Positions 8,546 through 16,582 of a stretch of DNA of 64,000 nt are shown here, piece after piece. The notes under the pieces are model-generated. The model saw only the letters and a program-made list of their open reading frames with translations, made no database searches and was not told where the DNA came from. This DNA comes from Paenibacillus glucanolyticus NBRC 15330 (GTDB lineage Bacteria > Bacillota > Bacilli > Paenibacillales > Paenibacillaceae), in contig NZ_BIMC01000008.1 in assembly GCF_004000885.1 (NCBI RefSeq), forward strand, positions 1 to 64,000, given 5' to 3'. Every line of letters begins with the position of its first letter. The first letter of the stretch is position 1. The translations under genes were made by a program, and so were the position numbers.

Positions 8546-9091
8546 ATGAATAACCAATGGAAGACGTTACTGGCTCTGGTCATGTTGTTCAGTGCCGTAA
8601 GCGTCACTGCGTATGCAGACAGTGCCACTGTCCATAAGAAGCCATCCAAGGCAGCGCCCGCCCCTAAATTTTACGGCAGTCCTACTTCTTCTATCTCAAG
8701 CGGGGTAATTGTGCCGGAAGGGTCTTCTTACCTCTATACCAGCGGGACAGTGCCCCCTATGTTGAACAAGGATGGCAAATCGGTGTACGAACGTTATGGC
8801 GACACCAAAACCCAGGGGATCGGCATCCTGAAGGAGATTGAGAAGCAGCTGAAGGAGCAGGGACTGACAATGAAGGATGTTGTTTATCTGAGGGTGTACT
8901 TGACCCCGGATGCAGCCAAGAATGGAAGTGTTGATTATACCGGCTGGTTTGATGCTTACGGCCAATTCTTTAATACGAAGGAGAATCCGGTTAAGCCTGC
9001 TCGTTCCACCGTAGGAGTAGCCAGTCTCGTTAATTCCGATTGGTTGATTGAGATTGAGGCGGTAGCCGTGTTTCCGAGTAAGAAGAAATAG
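8546..9091 (+). CDS. RidA/YjgF-family protein with Sec signal peptide
   Basis: RidA proteins hydrolyse reactive enamine/imine intermediates to ketones and ammonia. This one starts at ATG 8546 (GAAGGGAG upstream) with a signal peptide: short basic start, hydrophobic core LLALVMLFSAVSVT and cleavage site AYA-DS. The mature part has the RidA fold, including YLYTSGTVPP, DVVYLRVYLTP, the PARSTVGVASL segment whose Arg contacts substrate carboxylate in RidA, and the final IEIEAVAVF. It is longer than cytosolic RidA (about 126 residues) because of the leader and an extra basic linker. Lying between an exported amine oxidase and tatA, it probably processes the oxidase's imine product outside the membrane. 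That role is inferred. A second, cytosolic RidA is at 12418. Confidence 0.9.
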   Translation: MNNQWKTLLALVMLFSAVSVTAYADSATVHKKPSKAAPAPKFYGSPTSSISSGVIVPEGSSYLYTSGTVPPMLNKDGKSVYERYGDTKTQGIGILKEIEKQLKEQGLTMKDVVYLRVYLTPDAAKNGSVDYTGWFDAYGQFFNTKENPVKPARSTVGVASLVNSDWLIEIEAVAVFPSKKK

Positions 9092-9184
9092 GGAGCAGGA
9101 TAGTTGGAAAAAACCGAAATAACAATTCCAGCGCTTAGGAGTCAAACAGACTCACCATTACTTAATTAGAGGAGTTGAGTCCAT

Positions 9185-9400
9185 ATGTTCCAGAATGTCG
9201 GCTTTGTCGGGTTAATGATGATCTTGGTTGTCGTCCTCATTCTGTTCGGGCCTTCGAAGCTGCCGGAACTTGGCCGGGCGGTAGGCCGTACATTGTTCGA
9301 ATTCAAAGCTTCCGCAAGAGAGCTTGTTGGCGATGATAAAGAAGAAGAGAAGGACAAAGAGAGAGAACGGGAGGCATCGGTCATTAAATTGAAAGGATGA
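9185..9400 (+). CDS. tatA: Sec-independent protein translocase TatA
   Basis: A 71-residue TatA: one N-terminal membrane helix, the [17 protein letters not shown] hinge and amphipathic helix typical of the family, and a charged [13 protein letters not shown] tail. GAGGAG precedes the ATG. As third gene of the amine oxidase operon, with tatC on the divergent arm, it completes a TatAC pair of the minimal Firmicute kind. Confidence 0.95.
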   Translation: MFQNVGFVGLMMILVVVLILFGPSKLPELGRAVGRTLFEFKASARELVGDDKEEEKDKEREREASVIKLKG

Positions 9401-9462
9401 TAGGCGGTAGAATCCGGTACCTGAGTAACAATGAGAACTTGGATAGGCAGGTGTGAAAATAA

Positions 9463-9502
9463 CTGTCCCGTGGATCTGTCGAGATCCACGGTGGCAGCTT
9501 TT
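9463..9502 (+). terminator. Terminator of the amine oxidase operon
   Basis: CTG-CCCGTGGATCT pairs with AGATCCACGG-GG-CAG, and CTTTTC follows. It closes the oxidase-ridA-tatA unit. Confidence 0.7.
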
Positions 9503-9572
9503 CTATATCTTCACAATTGCAGGCCACCGGAGAAAGAAGGAGGAAGAATCTGCGCATGACATCCTTTGCCAG

Positions 9573-9598
9573 GATTCAGAGAAACTCGTGACGGGTAT
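9573..9598 (+). promoter_or_regulatory. Sigma-B-like promoter before csbD
   Basis: GATTCA, 14 bp, then GGGTAT. The -10 equals the sigma-B consensus and the -35 matches GTTTAA at four of six bases. The same pair with the same spacing occurs at 40086-40111. Confidence 0.5.
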
Positions 9599-9657
9599 AC
9601 ACAAGTACAGGCAATTATAGAATTCATCATTCATTACTCTAAGAGGAGCTGATATTT

Positions 9658-9861
9658 ATGGATAGCAACGTATTTAAAGGGAAATGGAAGCAGATGAAGG
9701 GCGAAGCGAAGAAGCAATGGGGCAAATTGACCGATGACGACCTCGACGTGATTGCCGGAGAAAAGGACAAGTTGGTAGGTAAGATACAGGAACGCTACGG
9801 TCACTCGAAAGATGACGCAGAGCGTGAATATACAGATTGGAGTACAAGGTTCCGTGACTAG
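9658..9861 (+). CDS. csbD: CsbD-family stress protein
   Basis: The 67-residue acidic/basic protein has the family's opening NVFKGKWKQMKGEAKKQWGKL and GEKDKLVGKIQERYG. CsbD of B. subtilis is a sigma-B-dependent general stress protein of unknown biochemical role, and the sigma-B-like promoter at 9573 fits. AGAGGAG precedes the ATG. It is followed closely by a small gene of unknown function. Confidence 0.93.
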   Translation: MDSNVFKGKWKQMKGEAKKQWGKLTDDDLDVIAGEKDKLVGKIQERYGHSKDDAEREYTDWSTRFRD

Positions 9862-9893
9862 TCTATTCAGATGATAAGGGAGGCGGAATGATC

Positions 9894-10166
9894 ATGCTGG
9901 AATCCCGGGTTGTGACCGGCAAATTGATTGATATTCGTGACGGCAAAGCGTTTACCTTACACGGAGACATGGTCAGCACCTATCATTTGGGATACTATGA
10001 GATGATGAACGAGGAAGCTCTCCCTGTCAAAGACAGTCAGCAGGCGTTTTCCCCCGCGGGGCTTATGGCGGAGGAAACTGCCGAATCATCCGGCTGGCTC
10101 CGCAGGGAATGGAAACCGTTGACCAGTTTCATAACCGCTTGGAAAAAGAGTGCAAATCGTGCCTGA
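9894..10166 (+). CDS. Small protein of unknown function downstream of csbD
   Basis: A 90-residue frame with GGGAGG ten bases before the ATG at 9894; an in-frame ATG at 9888 lies too close to that site. I do not recognise the family. The first half (VVTGKLIDIRDGKAFTLHG) looks like a small beta-rich domain, and the rest is polar with no signal peptide or membrane segment. A 27-bp spacing suggests cotranscription with csbD. The stop codon lies inside the terminator stem. Confidence 0.65.
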   Translation: MLESRVVTGKLIDIRDGKAFTLHGDMVSTYHLGYYEMMNEEALPVKDSQQAFSPAGLMAEETAESSGWLRREWKPLTSFITAWKKSANRA

Positions 10167-10180
10167 TTTGCACTCTTTTT
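10148..10180 (+). terminator. Terminator of the csbD unit
   Basis: GAGTGCAAATC pairs perfectly with GATTTGCACTC around GTGCCT, followed by five T. Confidence 0.85.
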
Positions 10181-10399
10181 GTGTCTTCTTAAGCCGGGGT
10201 ATCCAGCCCTTAGGCATGAAGAAAATCATGTGAGTTTTATATTTGAAAAGTCATATTGACTTAGGTGTAATGCGGTGTAGAATGAGGTCAAAAGGAAGTT
10301 TGATCAGCCCATTCTAAGACATCGAAGGAGTGCATCATCATCAAGGCTGTCCAGGTTATTCACAAGCCGCGTAAACAGGTTTCATACCAGCGCAGAAAT

Positions 10400-11599
10400 T
10401 TGATAGCGGCAACATGGGAAGGGGTCCCGGCGATCATATTGCAGACGCTGCTGGGAGGGCCTTTTCTTACAGGGTACTTATTGTTCTTGGGCGCGGAGTC
10501 CAGCGAGGTTGGATTCGTTCTCGCCGTCACAACGCTGTTCAACGTGCTTCAGATTCTAGTAGCGTACCTGATCCAGCGCCTGCAATACCGCAAGAAGGCC
10601 ATGATTGTATTCGTCTTTGTGCACCGCATCTTATGGGGGGCCACAGGCGTTATTCCGTTTATGTTCCCGGAACGCTGGTGGATTCCGGTGTTTATGGTTT
10701 TGTACATGGCCGCCTTTATAGCCAATACCGTATCCGGCGTACTCTGGACTTCGCTTATTAGCGATATGGTGCCAGCGAAGGTGCGGGGACGTTATTTTGG
10801 CATACGCAATACGATTTTGAATGCGCTGGGGGCCTTGACCCTGTTTGTCGGGGGGGTGATCCTGGACCGTTATCCTGGCAGCGAGGGCTTCCTGATTCTG
10901 TTTATCATTTCATGGATTGCAATTTCCGCGAACTTGTCCCTATTCTTCTTGTATCCGGACCCTCCATTCGAGCATTCGAGTGAGCGTCAGTTTAAAGCGA
11001 TGATCCGAAAGCCACTTGCGGACTCCACCTTCATCAGGTCAACGTTATTTCTGGCAGCCTGGTTGTTTCTGCAGACGCTGATTGTCCCGCTATATTCATA
11101 CGCCATGCTAGATGTTCTGCATATTTCGTATTCGGTCGTTTCCATCATGACGGTTGCACAAACCATGGTCATGATGATCGGCTTCTATGTGTGGGGGAAT
11201 TTGAACGCGCGCTTTAGCAACAGAACCTTGCTCTACTGGACGCTGCCGCTTATTGCAGGCTCATGCTTGTCATGGGGACTGCTGTCAGTCCTGCCGGTTA
11301 TTCCGGTGCTGCTGCTGTCGCATATGCTGCTGGGTGCCGGAGTAGGCGGGTTTAACCAGCTGGCCTTCAACTTTATGATTGGGGATACGCCAAAAAGCGA
11401 ACGGCCGATGTTTATTGCTGTATACTCGGCGATAACGGGTTTTACTTCTTTCCTGGGCCCTGTGCTGGGAGGTTTTATATATAAAGGGATCGCAAATGCG
11501 CCGGACTGGGTATCTCAATACGGATTTCAAACCGCAGTGGGCGTCTTGATGGTGCTGATTGCATTGACGGTTGGGCGGAGAGTTCTTCGTTCTCCATAG
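10400..11599 (+). CDS. Major facilitator superfamily transporter
   Basis: A membrane carrier with about 12 hydrophobic segments and an MFS loop between segments 2 and 3 (LIQRLQYRKKAMI). The substrate is not recognisable. The first legal start in frame is the TTG at 10400, which has no ribosome binding site. The frame continues upstream through a plausible coding stretch (KAVQVIHKPRKQVSYQRRN) to three ATC codons at 10334-10342, placed 3-9 bases after a good GAAGGAG (10324-10330). The protein may therefore begin at a non-canonical ATC (or ATT at 10358). Next gene starts 75 bp on. Confidence 0.85.
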   Translation: MIAATWEGVPAIILQTLLGGPFLTGYLLFLGAESSEVGFVLAVTTLFNVLQILVAYLIQRLQYRKKAMIVFVFVHRILWGATGVIPFMFPERWWIPVFMVLYMAAFIANTVSGVLWTSLISDMVPAKVRGRYFGIRNTILNALGALTLFVGGVILDRYPGSEGFLILFIISWIAISANLSLFFLYPDPPFEHSSERQFKAMIRKPLADSTFIRSTLFLAAWLFLQTLIVPLYSYAMLDVLHISYSVVSIMTVAQTMVMMIGFYVWGNLNARFSNRTLLYWTLPLIAGSCLSWGLLSVLPVIPVLLLSHMLLGAGVGGFNQLAFNFMIGDTPKSERPMFIAVYSAITGFTSFLGPVLGGFIYKGIANAPDWVSQYGFQTAVGVLMVLIALTVGRRVLRSP

Positions 11600-11674
11600 A
11601 AGAGTGGCGATTTGCGGATAGATCCTTCACGTAATTTATATTTAATATCATGAACGGAAGGAGGGAGACTCGAG

Positions 11675-12349
11675 GTGGGAATGATTGCCCTTGTGGTCGG
11701 AGCCACGGGACTTGTAGGCCAATTGGTAACCGACGAGCTGCTGCGCCGTGAGGAGCTTGACGAGGTTCGCGTGCTCGTTCGAAGGCTTCCGGATGTTACA
11801 CATCCCAAGCTGAAGCCCATCCTGGTGGAGTGGGATCGGCTGGATCGATACAGCGATGCTTTTTCCGGCGTCCATAGCGTGTATTGCTGTTTGGGGACAA
11901 CGATTAAGAAGGCCGGTTCCCAGCAGGAGTTCCGCAAAGTGGATGTGGATTATGTCATCAAAACCGCAGAGCTGGCTAAGCGGCATGGCGTAAGACAGTT
12001 TATGGCGGTCAGCTCCGCTGGAGCCAACCCGAAGGTGCGTAATTTCTATCTGCGGACAAAGGGGGAAACGGAACAAAGATTGGGCGAGATCGGTTTTCGA
12101 GGACTGCATCTGTTCAGACCGTCATTATTGCTGGGTGACAGGCCCGAGCAGCGGTTTGGGGAGCGAGCCGCTTCGGTTCTCATGACAGCCTTCGATTTTG
12201 CGTTCAGAGGTCCGAAACTCGCTCCATACCGCGCCATTCCGGCGGTAAAGGTAGCCAAGTCGATGGTCAACATAGGGTTAACAGATATGAAAGGCCATCA
12301 TATCTACACCAATGAAGTCATTCATGTACTTGGCGAGGCAGCTGATTAG
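11675..12349 (+). CDS. NAD(P)-binding Rossmann-fold protein (NmrA/SDR-like)
   Basis: The N-terminal ALVVGATGLVGQLVTDEL is a GxxGxxG dinucleotide-binding motif. VKRHG-type and FMAVSSAGANP segments with YLRTKGETE (Tyr-x-x-x-Lys) resemble the atypical SDR family of YwnB/HTATIP2-like proteins. Length is 224 residues. GTG at 11675 is used, with GGAGGGAG seven bases upstream. The physiological substrate is unknown. A cytosolic ridA follows after 68 bp. Confidence 0.85.
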   Translation: MGMIALVVGATGLVGQLVTDELLRREELDEVRVLVRRLPDVTHPKLKPILVEWDRLDRYSDAFSGVHSVYCCLGTTIKKAGSQQEFRKVDVDYVIKTAELAKRHGVRQFMAVSSAGANPKVRNFYLRTKGETEQRLGEIGFRGLHLFRPSLLLGDRPEQRFGERAASVLMTAFDFAFRGPKLAPYRAIPAVKVAKSMVNIGLTDMKGHHIYTNEVIHVLGEAAD

Positions 12350-12417
12350 ATTTGCCAGAGTCACCGTGGCAGATTACAATGTACACAGATAGGAATACAT
12401 AGAGAGGGTGATGAACG

Positions 12418-12798
12418 ATGAGTAAAAATATCATATCGACGAACCAAGCGCCAGGAGCCATTGGGCCTTACAGCCAGGCTGTTGAAATTAACGGATTGGT
12501 GTATACATCAGGCCAGCTTGGTCTGAACCCGGAGACAGGTGAATTCGGCGAAGGGGTACAGGAGCAAACCAAGCTGTCCCTTAGCAATGTGAAGGCGATT
12601 CTTGAAGCGGCCGGGACAAGCCTGGAACAGGTGGTTAAAACCACTGTGTTCTTGAAGGATATGAATGATTTTGCCGCCGTGAATGAAGTGTATGGCAGTT
12701 TCTTCGCAGAGCCGTATCCTGCCCGCAGTGCCGTGGAGGTTGCCCGTCTTCCGAAGGACGGACTGGTTGAAATCGAAGTTATCGCTGTTAAGAAATAA
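12418..12798 (+). CDS. ridA: Cytosolic RidA enamine/imine deaminase
   Basis: A 126-residue RidA/YabJ protein that hydrolyses 2-aminoacrylate and related imines to ketoacid and ammonia. It has the family core: [24 protein letters not shown], the [12 protein letters not shown] segment with the substrate-binding Arg, and VEIEVIAVK at the end. No signal peptide, in contrast to the paralogue at 8546. A strong terminator follows. Confidence 0.97.
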   Translation: MSKNIISTNQAPGAIGPYSQAVEINGLVYTSGQLGLNPETGEFGEGVQEQTKLSLSNVKAILEAAGTSLEQVVKTTVFLKDMNDFAAVNEVYGSFFAEPYPARSAVEVARLPKDGLVEIEVIAVKK

Positions 12799-12810
12799 GC
12801 AATTCTATGA

Positions 12811-12848
12811 TAGGAGCTCTGCCTACCTTGGCAGAGCTCCTATTTGTT
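12811..12848 (+). terminator. Terminator after ridA
   Basis: TAGGAGCTCTGCC pairs with GGCAGAGCTCCTA around TACCTT; a T-rich tail follows. Confidence 0.8.
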
Positions 12849-12876
12849 TGGTTTTGTGAATTAATTCCCATTAATA

Positions 12877-12905
12877 TTGATTTTAAGGAACATATGTTCT
12901 ATAAT
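12877..12905 (+). promoter_or_regulatory. Promoter with embedded LexA-like operator
   Basis: TTGATT and a perfect TATAAT are separated by 17 bp. The spacer contains the palindrome GAACATATGTTC (12888-12899), which fits the Gram-positive LexA/DinR core GAAC-N4-GTTC including the preferred R-N-R-Y centre. An operator in this place would block polymerase. Confidence 0.6.
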
Positions 12906-12948
12906 GGATAGGAATCTAGTAAAAGGATAGATGGAACGGGGGAATACC

Positions 12949-13992
12949 ATGGGAATGGGGTCTGATATCAACAGGAATATACGTGAATGGATGGAACGAT
13001 ATCAGGTGACAGGATTGAGTATGGCAAGAATTCAAGAGGGTCACATTCGTATGACGGAAGGTTACGGTATTCTGGAAGCGGGAACCGATCGCAGGGTAAC
13101 TAGCCATTCTATGTTTAACGCTTGCTCCATTAGTAAATTTGTTACATCCATGCTCGTGTTGAAGTTGGCTGATCAAGGAATTGTGGATATAGATGAAGAT
13201 GTTAATGTTAAACTCTCTTCCTGGAAGGTTCCTGAGAGCGAATGTACGCAACATCATAAAGTGACCCTTCGAACATTACTCAGTCATCAATCAGGGATCT
13301 TGGATCCTGAAAATAGTTTTGGTGTGTGGAATTCCGTACAGGGTTCACCTTCAGTGGTGGAACTGTTAGAGGGAAGGTCAGCCTATTGCAGAGAAGCGAT
13401 TAATGTCACGTATGAGCCTGGTAGTGAATTTGCTTACTCCGATACAGGTTTCTGCATCATCCAACAAGTAATAGAGGACGTATCTGGAAAGCCGTTTCAG
13501 GTACTGTTAGATGAACTTATATTTGCTCCTTTACATATCAGAAACAGTAAAATGAATCCGTCTTCCTACAAATCAATGAATGGACAGCTGTCATGCGGTC
13601 ACCACAAAAACGGGAGATTAGTTGAAGGCAAGTACCCCATGTATCCATACCCAGCAGCTTCAGGGCTTTGGACCACGCCAGCCGATCTGGCCGTTCTGGT
13701 GATCGAATTGATGAATTCGTTGAAGAGCAAGAGTATACTAGGGATTTCTGAGGGCAAGGCAAAAGAATGGATTACTCCTCAAGGTGGCAGAGACTGGACA
13801 GGGCTTGGAGTTTTTCTGGATGGGAGTGAGCAGGAAGTTGAAATATCGTCACTTGGTTGGGGTGTGGGATTCCAATGCCTGTTGACAGCGAAGCCGTATC
13901 AAGGCAAGGGCAGCATCATTATGACAAACATCGATTCCGGTGTTCATCAATCCAAGGGGATTATTGGAGAAATTCTAAGATCGCTTGAATAG
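12949..13992 (+). CDS. Beta-lactamase-fold serine hydrolase (penicillin-binding-protein-like)
   Basis: The catalytic SxxK is at residues 60-63 (SISK) and the second motif Tyr-Ser-Asp at 163-165, so the class C beta-lactamase/esterase fold is intact. There is no signal peptide, so it is probably cytosolic and more likely an esterase or amidase than a resistance enzyme. The ATG at 12949 follows GGGGG by six bases; an in-frame ATG at 12931 is too close to its AAAGGA. The gene stands alone behind a near-consensus promoter carrying a LexA-like box. It is lower in GC than its neighbours. A second family member lies at 38864-39913. Confidence 0.87.
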   Translation: MGMGSDINRNIREWMERYQVTGLSMARIQEGHIRMTEGYGILEAGTDRRVTSHSMFNACSISKFVTSMLVLKLADQGIVDIDEDVNVKLSSWKVPESECTQHHKVTLRTLLSHQSGILDPENSFGVWNSVQGSPSVVELLEGRSAYCREAINVTYEPGSEFAYSDTGFCIIQQVIEDVSGKPFQVLLDELIFAPLHIRNSKMNPSSYKSMNGQLSCGHHKNGRLVEGKYPMYPYPAASGLWTTPADLAVLVIELMNSLKSKSILGISEGKAKEWITPQGGRDWTGLGVFLDGSEQEVEISSLGWGVGFQCLLTAKPYQGKGSIIMTNIDSGVHQSKGIIGEILRSLE

Positions 13993-14103
13993 GTCTCTCG
14001 AAATGGAAATCCCCTTGGCTTGATCAATTCAACCCAAGTTATGACACTTCCCCTCGATTTATTGGTAGCAAGACGCTTTAACTGCTTAGCGAGGGGGGTT
14101 CAC

Positions 14104-14868
14104 TTAATACCGTGACCTTCTCCGGTTTCGTGTAAAGAAGAGCCATACGGCATATACGAACAAGACAACAGAAAGGATAAAGGCTGTCATCAAGATGGCG
14201 TCCGTCTCCCGATGCTCGGCAGCGATGGCGATATATGCCCACGTAAAGACCATCGGTACGATACTGTCACGGTAACGGAGGCCGATGAGAATGGCGAGCA
14301 GAGCCCCGATACAGAGCAGGACAATCCCCAAGGGGGTCTCATTCAGACCCAGAAAGCTCCAGCCATTCTTCTGAATCACGATTGCAACATTCACGATAAA
14401 GGCAGGACACACCCATCCGATATAAAGGCTGAACGGTAATTGGAGAAACAGCTTCTCCCCTGTTGCTGGATAGCTTATGGAGTGCGTGCGGACATAGAGT
14501 ACCCATAAGGTTAACAGCAGCAATAACATCACAATGACAGACCACTCGATATACAGATAATGCCACAATACCAGCCATGCCATATTGAAGACGCAGCTTA
14601 GTATAAACCATGGTCCGATGGATCTGACAGTATCCCGGGTTCCGGTATCACGGCGCAGCTGGTAGATGACAAAAAAGAGCAGCAGCACATAGATGACGGA
14701 CCATATCGTAAAGGCATAACCCGCGGGAGTGATCGCCGTATAATACATATCCGATATTTCCCCGGTTGTTCTGCCGCCAAGCGGCAGAATTCCCGATAAC
14801 ACATTCACGGTGATAACCCCGGCAAAAAACAGAAGATTCCACCAGCGGTATGGATTGTTGCGGTACAT
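14104..14868 (-). CDS. TspO/MBR-like tryptophan-rich membrane protein
   Basis: A 254-residue protein with about seven hydrophobic segments and many Trp residues. ITPAGYAFTIWSVIYVLL is the characteristic TspO-like region. It is longer than TspO itself (about 160 residues, five helices), as are many Firmicute members annotated only as tryptophan-rich sensory proteins. GGAGGAG precedes the ATG. Ligand unknown. Confidence 0.75.
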   Translation of the reverse strand: MYRNNPYRWWNLLFFAGVITVNVLSGILPLGGRTTGEISDMYYTAITPAGYAFTIWSVIYVLLLFFVIYQLRRDTGTRDTVRSIGPWFILSCVFNMAWLVLWHYLYIEWSVIVMLLLLLTLWVLYVRTHSISYPATGEKLFLQLPFSLYIGWVCPAFIVNVAIVIQKNGWSFLGLNETPLGIVLLCIGALLAILIGLRYRDSIVPMVFTWAYIAIAAEHRETDAILMTAFILSVVLFVYAVWLFFTRNRRRSRY

Positions 14869-14964
14869 ACGATCTCCTCCTGGTATCAGTCTGGAATATA
14901 TAGAATATACCCAAAAGAATCGATATCGAGCCAGTGCCTCCCGAGAGAGGCAGCAGGCAACTCG

Positions 14965-16581
14965 TTAATTCATATGCTTCTTACGGTATTCGTTCGGCGT
15001 GAAGCCTTCCATTTTTTTAAACACTTTACTGAAATATTTCTCATCCTGATAACCGACCATCTCCGCGATTTGAGCAATCCGGATTTGGGGGTTAAGCAGC
15101 AGCGTCTTGGCTTTGTTGATGCGAATCCGACCGAGAAAATCGGATAGCGTTACGCCAAATTCCTGTTTGAATTTGCGCGAAATGTATTCCCTGCTCAGAA
15201 AGAATCTCCCCGCGATTTGCTGCAGCGAGATCTCCTCGTGATAGTGATGCTCCAGATAGTGGGCGATGTCATGGATGATATGGTTATCCTTTGAATGGAT
15301 CTGGGTAAGCACCCTGGATGCCGCATGCAGCCTGCCGCTGATCTGTTCACGCCAGCGATCCCAGCAGATCATTCCTTCCTCGCCAAAGGGCAGAGCGGAT
15401 GGAAGATCCTGCGAGATTTCAGCGTCTTCGATCGGCTCCTGCGTGCTTTTCACCTCACTCTCTGTCCAGTGATACTGTATCCAGTCCCATTCCGAATTCC
15501 ACCGGAGCAGATGCTCCGGGGATACAAGATCCCGATCGCGTACATCCTGCAGCCATTCCTCCGTGGCAGCTTCCATGCGTTCCTTGCTTCCGCTAAGAGC
15601 GGCCAGCTTGAACTTCTCCTCATAGGAAGAGAGCCGCAGCGTCCGTGAGCCTTCGCTGTCGACGGCGCGTTCACGGTGTATTCGGCATGTTCCCGTCAGC
15701 AGATTGCGGCTGAACAAGGCTTGGACGGCATTTTGATAAGCCTTCGGGAGATCATTGGGAAAGGCGCTTGCTTCCGCCGCACCGAAATGGCAGCGCCTGC
15801 GAAGGGTAGAGAAAAAGCCGTCATTAATCCTCCCCAGCAGGTCGTTGAAGGGAAGCCTCGGATGCCAGCAGAGCAGGATGATTTCGCCGGGCTTATCGCT
15901 GTGTCTGAAGGCAACCCCCTGATCCTTCAGCAGCTCATTGCAGATATTGATAAGCGTGAAAGAGAGCAGGTGCCGCCTGTTGCGAAATTTCGACAGCAAG
16001 GCTTCGTCAAATTGAACATCGCTGAGCACCGCTACATTGCATACAGTACCGGCCTCGGGCAGCCTAATCCGATTCCGTAATTGGGAGACGACGCTTTCCC
16101 TGTTCCCGTATCCGCTCACGAGATCCGAAAGTAGGCGGTCCATATAGAACGGGGTCATCTGATTCATTTCAATATTTTGAGTGGTGATGCGCTGCCGTTT
16201 CTCTTCCTCTAGCTGCCAGGTATGCACCGCTTTGCTTAACGCCTCGTTCAAGCTGTCCGGCTCCACGGGCTTCAGGATATAGTCAATGCCTCCGGAGCGA
16301 ATCGTATGTCGTACATATTCAAAATCGTCATAGCCGCTAATGACAAGCACCTTGATGTCCGGTTTGGTGCTATGCAGCCAGGTCAGAAGTTCCAGTCCGT
16401 TTTTACGGGGCATTCGCATGTCGGTCATAACAATTTGCGGGCTGGTCTCCTCAATTAATCTCACGGCTTCCTCGCCGTCAGCGGCCTGATCGATTTCGGT
16501 TATACCATGCCGCTCCCAGTCAGCCAGAAGCCCGATCGCTTCCCGTACATGCTGCTCGTCATCTACAATCAATACTCTCAT
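14965..16581 (-). CDS. YesN-type response regulator with AraC output domain
   Basis: Receiver domain at the N-terminus (MRVLIVDDEQHVREAI, phosphoacceptor in VMTDMRMP, conserved Lys in DYILKPVEP). A middle region of about 250 residues is followed by an AraC-type double helix-turn-helix ending in IAQIAEMVGYQDEKYFSKVFKK. ATG at 16581 lies one base after the kinase stop, so the two are translationally coupled. It is divergent from the sugar ABC genes at 18532 and presumably activates them. Confidence 0.95.
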   Translation of the reverse strand: MRVLIVDDEQHVREAIGLLADWERHGITEIDQAADGEEAVRLIEETSPQIVMTDMRMPRKNGLELLTWLHSTKPDIKVLVISGYDDFEYVRHTIRSGGIDYILKPVEPDSLNEALSKAVHTWQLEEEKRQRITTQNIEMNQMTPFYMDRLLSDLVSGYGNRESVVSQLRNRIRLPEAGTVCNVAVLSDVQFDEALLSKFRNRRHLLSFTLINICNELLKDQGVAFRHSDKPGEIILLCWHPRLPFNDLLGRINDGFFSTLRRRCHFGAAEASAFPNDLPKAYQNAVQALFSRNLLTGTCRIHRERAVDSEGSRTLRLSSYEEKFKLAALSGSKERMEAATEEWLQDVRDRDLVSPEHLLRWNSEWDWIQYHWTESEVKSTQEPIEDAEISQDLPSALPFGEEGMICWDRWREQISGRLHAASRVLTQIHSKDNHIIHDIAHYLEHHYHEEISLQQIAGRFFLSREYISRKFKQEFGVTLSDFLGRIRINKAKTLLLNPQIRIAQIAEMVGYQDEKYFSKVFKKMEGFTPNEYRKKHMN

Positions 16582-16582
16582 T

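Noticed and set aside
10330..10374. Fourteen-codon upstream ORF (GTG start) before the MFS gene
   Set aside because: Its start overlaps the ribosome binding site, and no regulatory motif such as a codon run tied to a substrate is clear.
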